A stretch of DNA of 64,000 nucleotides. Source: Thermodesulfobacteriota bacterium (lineage in GTDB: Bacteria; Desulfobacterota; QYQD01). The DNA is taken from NCBI GenBank assembly GCA_031082315.1, contig JAVHLC010000009.1, positions 10,791 through 74,790 on the forward strand, written 5' to 3'. The notes under the pieces were generated by a model. It saw only the letters and a program-made list of their open reading frames with translations, was not told the origin of the DNA and did not search any database. Positions within the stretch are counted from its first letter, which is position 1. Every line of letters begins with the position of its first letter. Shown here one piece after another: positions 26,136-35,170 of the stretch. A program made the position numbers and the translations under genes.

Positions 26136-28340
26136 TTAAAGTATAGATTCCATGGTGAGCGCCGGGTGTCCAGCCTCTTCCAGGAAGGGAAGAAGATCTT
26201 CCTCCGTAGCACCCTTCGTTTCGTCAGCAATTATATCGAAGAGATTTGGAATCCCAAGCTCTTCTCCCCGGCTTTTCAGTTTGGCCTCCAGTTCCTTCTT
26301 CAACATCTGCGGCATCCACACAACACGCTTCAACCCGCCCTCGGCCAAGAGGAACTTCCGGCTGGCAATATAGTGCTTGCTTACACCCAAAAAGCCCGGG
26401 GTAACCTCCCCGCCGCCCACCATACCGGCCATAGTGGTGAATTTCATACCACTCGGCGTCATGCCCAGATAATCACGGTTGACGATCATCACCCCGTTAC
26501 AAAGGGGTAAGATGGTGGCGATGCACTCAAAACAGCCACAGGCGGTCATCGGATCATGCACCAGACTATAGGCACTGGCCGTCGAGACCTTCTGCCTGGA
26601 GGCCTTAAAGATAAATTCATCCGTTCCCTTCCATTTGCCAAGGACCGGATCTATACACTTTCCCTTGACAATAGGTTGATTGGGGCCGGTAGGGTTGATC
26701 TCATACGACGCCTTGCCATCCAGCCAGTTATAGGCGCCGCACATCCCGGTTCGCTCCGGGGTAATGATGCAGACATGGCTAGGGGCAAAGGACTGACACA
26801 GGGTACAGGAATAAAAGATATCTTCTGATTCATCGGTCATACCCTCAACCCGCTTATCCCGGGCCGCATATACCTTCCGTGCCAACGCCAGTACTTCGTC
26901 CACCTTGGCCTCTTCAGTGTATATCTTGACCTGCACCTTGTCGCAGATGGCACCAAATTCCTGGTGGTACTTGGCATGCATTATCGTTCCAAGATGCTTC
27001 AGCCGGAACCCCTTCTCCACGGCTGCCTTCCCAACGCGAAGCCACATGATGGCGCGTTGTCCGATGTGCATGATGCCTTGAGCGTAATTGACCAGGTGGT
27101 GAATCTGCCGCTCCAGAATGGGCTCGAAATCCTCCTGCATCTGGCGGCCTGCCACTTCTACGAGCATGGCGAAGGGAAGCTTCGAACCCTCCTTGACCTG
27201 GTCCAGATCCGGACCGATCATCTCCACATGACCGTCTTCCACCTCATCCATATCCCGGCTTACCGTCAGTTCAACGCCTTTGGTCTTACCTCCGCCGCAT
27301 TCCAGATAGAGGTCATCTTTTCGGATCCGTTCACCCTCAAAGGCCGGGCCGTAGGATACCGGTATGTCTATCTTGGACACGGTAACCTTCAAGCCCCTCA
27401 CTTCTACGGCCCGCTGCACGATCTCACTGTGGGGCACGTTGCTGACCACGTGTTCGTATGTGCAGATACCGGTGGGCAGGATCTCGGGTATCGGGGTGTC
27501 GGCTATGGCGGGGAAGCCCCAGTTTATCGCCCCGGCGGCATTGGCGTACCATTCGTCGGACACCGGTCCCAAGGGCATGGCAAAAGCGAATATACGGTTC
27601 TTGTTATAGATGAGGTTGCCGCGGAAGTCACCCGGTTTGATGCCGCCGAAGGACATGGCGGCGCGGGTGGCAAAGCCCATAGCAAAGACTGTGGCCGTGT
27701 AGTCGGGCCCGAAAGAGACAAGCCGTGTGGGCCAACCGATCTGTACACCCGCCTCGACCAGCTGCTCCGACATCCTCACGCCGTTGTTCTCCGCGCACAT
27801 GAAGACGTACAGATTCTTTTCCTGGAGTTCCTTCGCTATCTCGGCAGCGATCTCCTTGGTCGGAGGCGCACCCAGGATGGCCGCGAATCCCGGAGCCGTG
27901 CCGTCGACAAACTCTACGCCCCGCTTGCGCAGAATGATATCATCCGCGGCGCCGAGCCAGATATTGCCGTTTACCGGATCTTCCTGTTTCGTATAGAAAT
28001 CCGGGTATTCCAGATACCGAATCGCCTCAATAATCTCCTCGGCGAAGAAGGTGGCCATGCCGGCCTCCAGAGTCGGAGCCAGATACGGCAACCAGACCTT
28101 CTCGCTGACGAGCGGTGGAAGCAACGATCGGCATTTTTCCAGTACCGGTCTTACATCCCCCAACTTGGACACCGGTACCCCGAGAATGCCGTATATGATG
28201 GGAAGATAGTATGCGGTATTCGGAAAACCCACCGCATGATCCGGTCCCCACTTATCCAGCGCCTCCTGATACTTCTGTTCGGCCTTGTCCACAATGTTGT
28301 GGGCGCCCCTAATCGCCGCTGAGCAAATAATCTTAGACAC
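26136..28340 (-). CDS. acsB: Acetyl-CoA synthase (CO-methylating), catalytic subunit
   Basis: 734 residues, the length of bacterial AcsB. Joins CO, a methyl group from AcsCD and CoA at the Ni-Ni-[4Fe-4S] A-cluster. The cluster ligands are visible: CTLCQSFAPSHVCIITPERT, GMCGAYNWLDGKA (about 510-545) and CGCFEC (about 595-600), corresponding to Moorella Cys506/509/518/528 and Cys595/597. N-terminal part (about 1-310) retains the CODH-contact domain, as expected since a CooS is encoded 22 kb away. GTG start (AAGGTGTCTAAG) with an upstream AGGGGGAAC. Confidence 0.97.
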   Translation of the reverse strand: MSKIICSAAIRGAHNIVDKAEQKYQEALDKWGPDHAVGFPNTAYYLPIIYGILGVPVSKLGDVRPVLEKCRSLLPPLVSEKVWLPYLAPTLEAGMATFFAEEIIEAIRYLEYPDFYTKQEDPVNGNIWLGAADDIILRKRGVEFVDGTAPGFAAILGAPPTKEIAAEIAKELQEKNLYVFMCAENNGVRMSEQLVEAGVQIGWPTRLVSFGPDYTATVFAMGFATRAAMSFGGIKPGDFRGNLIYNKNRIFAFAMPLGPVSDEWYANAAGAINWGFPAIADTPIPEILPTGICTYEHVVSNVPHSEIVQRAVEVRGLKVTVSKIDIPVSYGPAFEGERIRKDDLYLECGGGKTKGVELTVSRDMDEVEDGHVEMIGPDLDQVKEGSKLPFAMLVEVAGRQMQEDFEPILERQIHHLVNYAQGIMHIGQRAIMWLRVGKAAVEKGFRLKHLGTIMHAKYHQEFGAICDKVQVKIYTEEAKVDEVLALARKVYAARDKRVEGMTDESEDIFYSCTLCQSFAPSHVCIITPERTGMCGAYNWLDGKASYEINPTGPNQPIVKGKCIDPVLGKWKGTDEFIFKASRQKVSTASAYSLVHDPMTACGCFECIATILPLCNGVMIVNRDYLGMTPSGMKFTTMAGMVGGGEVTPGFLGVSKHYIASRKFLLAEGGLKRVVWMPQMLKKELEAKLKSRGEELGIPNLFDIIADETKGATEEDLLPFLEEAGHPALTMESIL

Positions 28341-28371
28341 CTTAAGTTCCCCCTGTTTATCTTGTTATCTC

Positions 28372-29319
28372 TTATCCGGCTGTCAGGTCACTGATCATAT
28401 CTTTTATAAGTGCAATAGACTCTGGATGCCTCATAATTAAAATATCCGCCCCGGCCAGCAAAAGCAGCTGCGCCGTCACGGCTTCCATAAGCACACCCCG
28501 CTTTGCCGGATCACCCAGTTTGGGAGCCTCATCCCGGCTCTGTTTGGCCTCCTTGGTCTTCCATATCTCTTTGCCTAAGTTACAGATCATTGGAAACTGA
28601 AGCCGTTCATCCTCTTGGGTTAGAGCAGCCATCCGAATACGTTCCATGACCGAGTAGCCATATTCCAGTCCGTATCCAAGGGCGCCGGTGGTCGGATCGA
28701 TGAGGATGCGTCCGTCCGGCACACCCAGGTTGCCAAGCAGGATGTTGAGCTGTTTGGCCAGATTTATGTCGATAGGAGTCGAGGCAATAACCGTGTGTTC
28801 ATATCCAATGGCCACAGCACCGATCTGTTTATAATTGGCCTCGGTCACCGGGCCGATCATCAAATTCCGTCCTGCGCAATCCTCGGCTATCTTTCGTAAC
28901 ACCTCCATATCTTTCTCCGCATTATTGCATCCCCATACGATGAGCGGGACATCCACGACTTCGGCTACCTTTTTGGTCAATGCGGCCGCCTCTTCTGCGG
29001 AACGGTTCTCGCCGTTGGGGTCTGTACTGACCAACTGAAGGGCAATCATCTCCGCGCCGTAGGTATCCACGCATTTCCTGGCCCAGGCCGCCGGGTCTGA
29101 AACCACGTCGGCAAAAGGCTCCAGGGCCTTAGGCGCCCAGTCTTCGGGCGGGCTGTCATAAACCTCCATGGCGATGCGAGGCTTAAGAGGCATCTGGCCC
29201 TCAAAAAGATAAAAAGGATAAGAGGTCCCACCACCTACCGTGATCGCCTTATCCCCCTTACCCAAAACAATATCTCTTATTTTCCCTGAATAAGAAACCT
29301 TTGGTATTTCTAAAGCCAT
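28372..29319 (-). CDS. acsD: Corrinoid iron-sulfur protein, small (delta) subunit
   Basis: 315 residues. TIM-barrel partner of AcsC that cradles the cobamide. Family stretches: VTVGGGTSYPFYLFEGQMP near the N-terminus, MIALQLVSTDPNGENRSAEE (about 92-111), IDPTTGALGYGLEYGYSVME (about 212-231), and LGDPAKRGVLMEAVTA. Good ribosome site (GGAGGGAAAGGA). First gene of the acsDBCE group; metF-1 precedes it after a 103-bp repeat-filled gap. Confidence 0.96.
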   Translation of the reverse strand: MALEIPKVSYSGKIRDIVLGKGDKAITVGGGTSYPFYLFEGQMPLKPRIAMEVYDSPPEDWAPKALEPFADVVSDPAAWARKCVDTYGAEMIALQLVSTDPNGENRSAEEAAALTKKVAEVVDVPLIVWGCNNAEKDMEVLRKIAEDCAGRNLMIGPVTEANYKQIGAVAIGYEHTVIASTPIDINLAKQLNILLGNLGVPDGRILIDPTTGALGYGLEYGYSVMERIRMAALTQEDERLQFPMICNLGKEIWKTKEAKQSRDEAPKLGDPAKRGVLMEAVTAQLLLLAGADILIMRHPESIALIKDMISDLTAG

Positions 29320-29336
29320 TCCTTTCCCTCCTTACA

Positions 29337-29421
29337 GTAGCTGTCAGCTGTCAGCTCAGGTCCAAAACAAGTCTCTTTTTGCCTTGTTGCTGAACGCTGA
29401 TAGCTGAAAGCTGAATGCTTC
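29337..29421. repeat. Inverted AGCTGAA heptamer element between metF-1 and acsD
   Basis: AGCTGTCAGCTGTCAGCTCA on the left and GCTGAACGCTGATAGCTGAA AGCTGAATGC on the right, inverted partners around about 40 bp. Same layout as the element between acsB and acsC. Confidence 0.75.
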
Positions 29422-29422
29422 T

Positions 29423-30298
29423 TTATAGTCCTGCTTCATCCAACACCTGGGGAACCCTCTTCTCCCACCCGATGGCCATGATATGTACACCGTGGCATAG
29501 GTCCTTCATCCCATTTACCAATCTTGCCGCTATCTCAATACTGGTCTTGACTTTGTCCTTGGTCTCCGTCATCTCTTTGATCAGGTATTCGGGAACAAAG
29601 ACTCCGGCCACATTTTTGTTCATAAAGCGGGCCATACCCGCCGACTTAAGCAGGATCACACCCCCCAGTATTTTTGTCTTATACCCCTCCACCCGTCTCA
29701 TGAACTTTTCAAACAGGTCCAGGTCATAAATGGCCTGGGTCTGAAAAAACCGGGCACCGGCTTCCATCTTTTTTTCCATCTTTATAATCTGTAAGTCAAG
29801 CGCGGCCTCGGTATCCGCACCTGGGTTAACTACCGCACCGGGCAGAAAATCCGTAGCCCCTTTAAGCTCGTTCCCAACCATGTCCGCGCCGCCGTTAAGT
29901 TTGCCGATCACCTCCAGCAGACTCACCGAGTCCAGATCAAACACCGGCTTGGCCTGGGGATGATCTCCAAGGGTCGGATGATCCCCGGTGAGCGCCAGGA
30001 CGTTTCTGATCCCCAGTACCCAGGCGCTGAGGAGGTCGGACTGGAGGGCCAACCGGTTCCGATCCCTGCAAGTCACCTGCAGGACAGGATCGATCCCCAT
30101 ATCCGTCAATAAGTGGCAGACGGCCAGGGAACCCAATCGCATAACAGAACTCTGCATATCGGTCACATTAATAGCATCGACACGGTCTTTTAAGATGGAA
30201 GCATCTTCCAGAAGAACACCCGTATCGGTCCCCTTCCCAGGCCCGATTTCCGCCGTGACTAAGAATTTATTCGATTCTAAAGCCTGTCTGAAACTCAT
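29423..30298 (-). CDS. metF: Methylenetetrahydrofolate reductase, copy 1
   Basis: 291 residues, FAD TIM barrel. Reduces 5,10-methylene-THF to methyl-THF. Conserved segments: FLVTAEIGPGKGTDTG at the N-terminus, INVTDMQSS, CRDRNRLALQSDLL (about 77-90) and ALTGDHPTLGDHPQA (FAD/NADH region, about 102-116), plus FFQTQAIYDLDLFE. Paired with metV-1 just upstream, like the MetFV complex of Moorella thermoacetica, which works without direct NADH binding alone. One of three metF copies in the cluster; this one has no Hdr/Mvh gene adjacent. Confidence 0.94.
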   Translation of the reverse strand: MSFRQALESNKFLVTAEIGPGKGTDTGVLLEDASILKDRVDAINVTDMQSSVMRLGSLAVCHLLTDMGIDPVLQVTCRDRNRLALQSDLLSAWVLGIRNVLALTGDHPTLGDHPQAKPVFDLDSVSLLEVIGKLNGGADMVGNELKGATDFLPGAVVNPGADTEAALDLQIIKMEKKMEAGARFFQTQAIYDLDLFEKFMRRVEGYKTKILGGVILLKSAGMARFMNKNVAGVFVPEYLIKEMTETKDKVKTSIEIAARLVNGMKDLCHGVHIMAIGWEKRVPQVLDEAGL

Positions 30299-30377
30299 TT
30301 TGCCACCCTCTTTTCAAGATCAGCCATAGAGCGCACAAAGTTTTTTCATCTGCCGTTTATCTCTGTAGCTTGCAGTT

Positions 30378-31031
30378 TCAGCCCTCTTTCGCCTTCAGTT
30401 CTTCCCTAATTACCCTACCCGGGTGAACGGCCCAGCCCTTTATTTGCGTCTCGCCTCTTAAATAATCCAAAAGCCCCAGCCGCTTTAGTCCATGGTATAT
30501 CTCCTGCCAGGCGCAAGGGCGATCTTTAGAAACCTCACACTTACCCTCCTGGGAGCCGCCACACGGCCCATTGAGCAGGCCCTTAGCACAGCGTGCCACC
30601 GGACACACACCGGCCGTCCTCCCCAGGATACAATCGCCGCAGGCCATACACATTTCAGTCCAGACGCCCGGTTCTTGTTCAATGCCGATAAACTGTGTGT
30701 TGAGCGCCGGCAGAACACGTTTGTCCGGAAACCGTCTGGCCACAGCCTGCACGCCGTTGCCGCAGGCCATAGAAAGGACGGCTTCATAATCCCGAATTTT
30801 CTCCTCCAGGCGATCAATGAATTTATCCGAACACTGCCGGGGAATCATGCCCTTTTCTACGGTCAGTCCCTCTCTGTCCGTCGCCAGATTTTCGGCCAGT
30901 CTTGCCACCTCATCCGGCCCACCTGCGGAACAGAACGTCATGCACATACCACACCCTACTATCAGAACCTTTTTATAGGGGGCGACCATGTGTTTTATTT
31001 CCGCCAAGTCTTTTTGTGTAGCAATAATCAT
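30378..31031 (-). CDS. metV: MetV-type zinc/Fe-S subunit of methylene-THF reductase, copy 1
   Basis: 217 residues. Small partner of MetF; carries many Cys: GCGMCMTFCSAGG (about 26-38), ACGNGVQ, and the C-terminal block CMACGDCILGRTAGVCPVAR, CAKGLLNGPCGGSQEGKCEV (about 127-168). The family is the methylene-THF reductase C-terminal domain (zinc and Fe-S binding), thought to bridge MetF to the electron-donating complex. Good ribosome site. Gap of 79 bp to metF-1. Confidence 0.92.
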   Translation of the reverse strand: MIIATQKDLAEIKHMVAPYKKVLIVGCGMCMTFCSAGGPDEVARLAENLATDREGLTVEKGMIPRQCSDKFIDRLEEKIRDYEAVLSMACGNGVQAVARRFPDKRVLPALNTQFIGIEQEPGVWTEMCMACGDCILGRTAGVCPVARCAKGLLNGPCGGSQEGKCEVSKDRPCAWQEIYHGLKRLGLLDYLRGETQIKGWAVHPGRVIREELKAKEG

Positions 31032-31140
31032 ATCCCGCCTCCCCGTAACTGCCGGCCGCTAAGACACAAAATAGTCAAGATTTTTACATTCTTTGTGTAT
31101 CGGCGGCCTTGCGGCAAAAACAGATTCCCTCTTGCCGGAC

Positions 31141-32610
31141 CTACATGGCAATGGGCAACGAAACTATAAACGTGGTACCCTTGTTTTCCTCGCTCTCTAC
31201 ATGAATGGTACCTCTGTGGAGGTCGACTATCTTTTTGACAATAGAAAGGCCCAGCCCTGTCCCGGCTATGTTTTTGGTTATTTCCGACCTGATACGATAA
31301 AACTTGTCAAAAATACGCTGCATATCGGACTGCGCTATGCCGATGCCGGTATCTACTACCTTGATGCGCAGATCTTGACCGCTTTCGTATATATCGACCG
31401 TTACCCGCCCACCGCCGGGTGTGTACTTGATCGCATTGCTGATTAAGTTGAGGAGAACCGCCTCTATTCCGTTCCGGTCACCACTTATGAGCGGCAAATC
31501 TTCAGTTACGTGCGTCTCTAAAGTTATATCCTTATCCTCAGCCGACATGGCCGTCAATTCGACCGTCCGCTGCAGTATCTCCCGCAGGTCTAAACGTTCT
31601 ATCTGTTGTAAGACCTTCCCTTCCTCAATACGGCGGAAGTCCAAAAGGTCGTTGACCAGGGTAATCATCCCTTTGGTTTTTTCCTTGGCCTTCGCAAGCA
31701 GGTCCTTCTGTTTCGCATTAAGCTCACCGGCCAGGCCGTCTACGACTACGGAGAGCTGCATCAGCATGGAACTCAAAGGCGATTTTAGTTGATGGGAAAC
31801 CATAAATATAAAATCATCCTTTAATGCATTCATCCCGCTGATGCGCGCAACATCGTGGATTAAGGCTACCATCCCAATCGGCGCCCCATCTCTATTGATC
31901 ACGGGATTGACATGGATCCTTAGACGTTTATCGCCGGTCTCCAATAAACAGACTTCATGGTGACCTTTGGGGTGCTCGACAGGTTCTACTCTGGCGGCAC
32001 ATAGCAACTTCTCCAGTTCCTTATTTCTTATGAATTGTTGAACCGGGCGCCCCAACTCGTCACATGATATATCAAGCATATCGGACGCCTTTGAATTGCA
32101 AAATACAAGATTTCCATGTAGGTCGGTAACCATAATCCCGTCGGCAATACTGTCAAAAATGGCCCGCATGCTGTCCGATCCACAGCCCTGAAGGGACCGC
32201 CTCTCTCTTTGCAGAGCTTCCAACTCCCGCTTTAGGTGAAATCTTTCTATGGCCCGGTCCATCTTCGTCCAGAAGCGCTCTGTAGTAAACGTCTTTCGTA
32301 TGCAGTCGTATGCCCCGGCGTGCATAGCCTCAATGGCCTCTTCACCGCAATCTGCAGACATGGCCAGGATCAGTATCTCGCTTCTCGCCTTCCGCAGAGT
32401 CTCCAGAAGCGGCATGGCTCCCAGGCGTGGGAGTTCAAGAGACAGCAGCATTATATCAACACCGCCCGGATTTTTCTGAATAAAATCCAATGCCTCTCTG
32501 GCGGTTTCAAGCACGACAACGTTATACCCCCGGCCGGTTAAAAGTTGATTTACTTTATTAAGGACGGCGATGTTGTTTTCCACTACTAATATGTTCGGTT
32601 TAGTCAGCAT
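31141..32610 (-). CDS. Hybrid sensor kinase with degenerate receiver, PAS, HisKA, HATPase
   Basis: 489 residues, no transmembrane segment. N-terminal receiver-like domain (about 5-120) lacks the phospho-acceptor: the usual LLDxxMP is LLSLELP, so Ser replaces Asp and it is probably a pseudo-receiver. Then a coiled coil, a PAS domain (about 148-262), HisKA with H-box FMVSHQLKSPLSSM (about 270), and HATPase_c with NLISNAIKYT, DTGIGIAQ and GTGLGLS. Lies with two response regulators inside the Wood-Ljungdahl cluster, so a role in controlling these genes is likely but not shown. Confidence 0.92.
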   Translation of the reverse strand: MLTKPNILVVENNIAVLNKVNQLLTGRGYNVVVLETAREALDFIQKNPGGVDIMLLSLELPRLGAMPLLETLRKARSEILILAMSADCGEEAIEAMHAGAYDCIRKTFTTERFWTKMDRAIERFHLKRELEALQRERRSLQGCGSDSMRAIFDSIADGIMVTDLHGNLVFCNSKASDMLDISCDELGRPVQQFIRNKELEKLLCAARVEPVEHPKGHHEVCLLETGDKRLRIHVNPVINRDGAPIGMVALIHDVARISGMNALKDDFIFMVSHQLKSPLSSMLMQLSVVVDGLAGELNAKQKDLLAKAKEKTKGMITLVNDLLDFRRIEEGKVLQQIERLDLREILQRTVELTAMSAEDKDITLETHVTEDLPLISGDRNGIEAVLLNLISNAIKYTPGGGRVTVDIYESGQDLRIKVVDTGIGIAQSDMQRIFDKFYRIRSEITKNIAGTGLGLSIVKKIVDLHRGTIHVESEENKGTTFIVSLPIAM

Positions 32611-32626
32611 AAATCTGTCTTCATGT

Positions 32627-33016
32627 TTACGGGCTCAATAACCGTTCCACCCGCCTCGCCAACTCAGCAGAATCGACCGGCTTGGCAATATAGTCATCGG
32701 CCTCGGTCATTAGACCCATTTCTTTAGTGTAGGTCGTCTTGAATATGGATTGGTCCACCGCGGTGAGGAGAATGATTGGTATGTGACTCAACTTTGGATC
32801 GGACTTGAGAACGACGCACACATCATACCCATTCATTTCCGGCATCATTACGTCCAGGATAACCAGATCCGGCCCCGCAGCCCGGACCTTATCCAGACCT
32901 TCCTTCCCGTCGTGGGCTAAGACAACCTCGTAAGCCTTACTCTCAAGGAGAAGTTTGACTGCCGCACAAAAATCAACGTCATCATCTACCATCAATATTT
33001 TCTTACTCACGGCCAT
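32627..33016 (-). CDS. Single-domain response regulator
   Basis: 129 residues; only a receiver domain. Acidic pocket MVDDDVDF (about 10-17), phospho-acceptor Asp in LVILDVMMPEMNG (about 54), and Lys in YIAKPVD. No DNA-binding domain. It ends 16 bp before the hybrid kinase start, so likely one operon. Confidence 0.93.
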   Translation of the reverse strand: MAVSKKILMVDDDVDFCAAVKLLLESKAYEVVLAHDGKEGLDKVRAAGPDLVILDVMMPEMNGYDVCVVLKSDPKLSHIPIILLTAVDQSIFKTTYTKEMGLMTEADDYIAKPVDSAELARRVERLLSP

Positions 33017-33036
33017 ACCTCGCTGTCGAAGTTTTA

Positions 33037-33108
33037 ACCACGAATGAATCCGTTAATCATCGGTTATTTGTCGGTTGTCTTTGTCACTTCGTGGTCAATT
33101 CGTGGCAG
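33037..33108. repeat. CCACGAATG-type palindromic repeat
   Basis: ACCACGAATGAATCCGTTAA on one side and TTCGTGGTCAATTCGTGGCA on the other are inverted partners. The same class occurs at 47283-47403. It separates the two response-regulator genes. Confidence 0.6.
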
Positions 33109-33508
33109 AACGCCTCTTATCCAAAATCCTCCCCACGCGCTCCAGCAAGACCTTGCTTTCTACAGGCTTTTCCACATAGTCGTCTACATCAAGCTGCACG
33201 CCGGTCTCCAGTTCGTAGCGGCGCTGGCTGACCCCCTCCCTTATGGAGCTGAGGATAATAATCGGCATATGGGCATATTTGGCACGCCTCGGATCTTTAA
33301 GGGCCTTACACACCTCAAAACCATCCATTTTGGGCATAAGAAGATCAAGGATAAGTAAGTCCGGCTGCTCTTCCTTGAGGCGTGTCAGGCATTCTTCGCC
33401 GTTACAGGCAGTAACTACTGTATAACCGACGGATCCGAGTATCATCTCCAGGGTCTCACGCATATCCGGATCGTCATCCACTACCATAATCTTTGCATTC
33501 GTTCCCAT
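33095..33508 (-). CDS. Single-domain response regulator
   Basis: 137 residues from the ATG at 33508, which follows AAGGAGG by 4-5 nt; the longer frame upstream lacks a ribosome site. Receiver only: MVVDDDPDMRETL, Asp in LILDLLMPKMDG (about 57), Lys in YVEKPVESK. It differs from the neighbouring regulator in its insertion GVSQRRYELETGVQ. First of the three signalling genes, 77 bp after metF-2. Confidence 0.92.
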   Translation of the reverse strand: MGTNAKIMVVDDDPDMRETLEMILGSVGYTVVTACNGEECLTRLKEEQPDLLILDLLMPKMDGFEVCKALKDPRRAKYAHMPIIILSSIREGVSQRRYELETGVQLDVDDYVEKPVESKVLLERVGRILDKRRSATN

Positions 33509-33584
33509 GGGTCCTCCTTCATACGGGTTACGAGTTACACGTTCTACTCCATGCGAAACGCAATCCCGCAACGAGCAACAATCA

Positions 33585-34502
33585 TTACACTATCGGCCTG
33601 GGCATCAGCCCTGCCTCCTCAACAATGCGCGGCACGACATCCTCCCAGGCCACAGCCATGATATGAACGCCGTGAACTCCTTCAATCTCCTTGACCTGTT
33701 CAATGATCTCGATAGCTATCTTCAGGCCTTCTTCCTTGGCGTCCTTGGCCCCTTCCATCCGGCTGACCAGTTCCCTCGGTACGGAGATGCCGGCCACGTT
33801 CTTGGCCATGTACCGCGCCATGCCCACGGATTTGATGGGAATAACCCCGGCCAAAACATGCACCTTCTCATGCAGGCCCTCGTCTCTGGCCATGGCCATC
33901 CAGCGGGAGAACCTTTCCACATCAAATATCCCCTGGGTCTGGATGAAATCAACCCCTGCCTTTATCTTTTTGGCCAGTCTTCTGACCCTGAACTCAAAAG
34001 GATCCGCAAAGGGATTGGCCGCAGCGCCGATATAGAGCGGGATATCGCCCGAGATATCCTCTCCGTTCATGAACTTCTTCTCATCGCGCATCCTTTTGAC
34101 CGTCTGTATGAGCTGAATGGAATCAATATCGTAGACCCCCTTCGCCTGCGGATGATTGCCGAATCTCTGGTGGTCACCGGATAGACAAAGCAGATTACGG
34201 ACTCCCAGCGCCACGGCGCCCAGAATGTCGCTCTGAATGGCGATCCGGTTCCGGTCGCGCACCACCATCTGCATCACGGGCTCTATACCCAGTTCCCTCA
34301 GAAGAACGCACCCGCTGAGGCTGGACATCCTCACGATGGCCGTCTGGTTGTCCGTTATGTTCAAAGCGTCACAGCAGGTCTTCAGGAGTTCCCCTTTGCG
34401 CTTGACCACCTGGCCCGAAGTTCCCTTGGGTGGCCCGCACTCCGAGGTTACGGCGAACTGCCCGCTTTCCAGTATTCTCTCCAGACTGCTTCCCGATTTC
34501 AT
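33585..34502 (-). CDS. metF: Methylenetetrahydrofolate reductase, copy 2
   Basis: 305 residues from the ATG at 34502, which overlaps the metV-2 stop as ATGA and has GAGAGGATC ahead of it; an upstream in-frame start would lie inside metV-2. Motifs: FAVTSECGPPKGTSGQ, LNITDNQTAIVRMSS, VVRDRNRIAIQSD, LCLSGDHQRFGNHPQ, DFIQTQGIFDVERFS. The insertion after the SGDH motif and the Lys-rich C-terminal half differ from copies 1 and 3. Next to metV-2 and the mvhD-1/hdrA-1 pair, forming one MetFV-Mvh-Hdr set. Confidence 0.93.
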   Translation of the reverse strand: MKSGSSLERILESGQFAVTSECGPPKGTSGQVVKRKGELLKTCCDALNITDNQTAIVRMSSLSGCVLLRELGIEPVMQMVVRDRNRIAIQSDILGAVALGVRNLLCLSGDHQRFGNHPQAKGVYDIDSIQLIQTVKRMRDEKKFMNGEDISGDIPLYIGAAANPFADPFEFRVRRLAKKIKAGVDFIQTQGIFDVERFSRWMAMARDEGLHEKVHVLAGVIPIKSVGMARYMAKNVAGISVPRELVSRMEGAKDAKEEGLKIAIEIIEQVKEIEGVHGVHIMAVAWEDVVPRIVEEAGLMPRPIV

Positions 34503-35167
34503 ACTTTCAGATCCTCTCTCACAATCTTCCGCGGACCACCGTGGGGACTCGCCGACCAATCCTTTATGGGGAAAATCTCGTCAAGCTTGTCCAGTCGATT
34601 GAGACCCTTCAGACGGTCATATATTAGCTGCCATACGCAGTCCACGTCCTTGCTTATCTCGCATTTCCCATTGACCGAGCCGCCGCAGGGGCCGTTGAAG
34701 AGGCCTTTGGAACATCGGGCTATGGGACACAGTCCGCCGGTCATGTCCAGAATGCACTGGCCGCAACCGGCACAGCGCTCGGACCAGACGCCGTGTTCCT
34801 CCGTGACTCCCATGAATTTGGTGTTTAGTGCGGGGAGGAAAACGGTGTTCGCATAGGTATCTGCCAGAAAATTGACGCCTACGCCGCAGGCCATGGACAG
34901 CACCGCGTCGTACTCGCCTATGGACCCGGAGAGCTCCTGAAGATACTCCGGATCACACTGCCGGACAAGGGTTTTCTCAACAATCTCAACGGGTTCCCCT
35001 TTTTTCTTGCGGTCCATGCGAATCAGCGACGAAAGGATCTCCACCTCTTTGGCGCCGCCGGCAAAACACACCGTTACGCAGGTGCCACAACCAAGAACCA
35101 GGATCTTTTGGAACCCCTTCAGCATCTCGACAATTTCAGTAAATGGCTTCTGTTCGCCAACAATCAT
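34499..35167 (-). CDS. metV: MetV-type zinc/Fe-S subunit, copy 2
   Basis: 222 residues. Cys blocks GCGTCVTVCFAGGAKEV (about 27-43), MACGVGVNF, CAGCGQCILDMTGGLCPIAR (about 136-155) and FNGPCGGSVNGKCEIS. Translationally coupled to metF-2 (ATGA) and starting 3 bp after mvhD-1. Confidence 0.92.
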   Translation of the reverse strand: MIVGEQKPFTEIVEMLKGFQKILVLGCGTCVTVCFAGGAKEVEILSSLIRMDRKKKGEPVEIVEKTLVRQCDPEYLQELSGSIGEYDAVLSMACGVGVNFLADTYANTVFLPALNTKFMGVTEEHGVWSERCAGCGQCILDMTGGLCPIARCSKGLFNGPCGGSVNGKCEISKDVDCVWQLIYDRLKGLNRLDKLDEIFPIKDWSASPHGGPRKIVREDLKV

Positions 35168-35170
35168 ACG

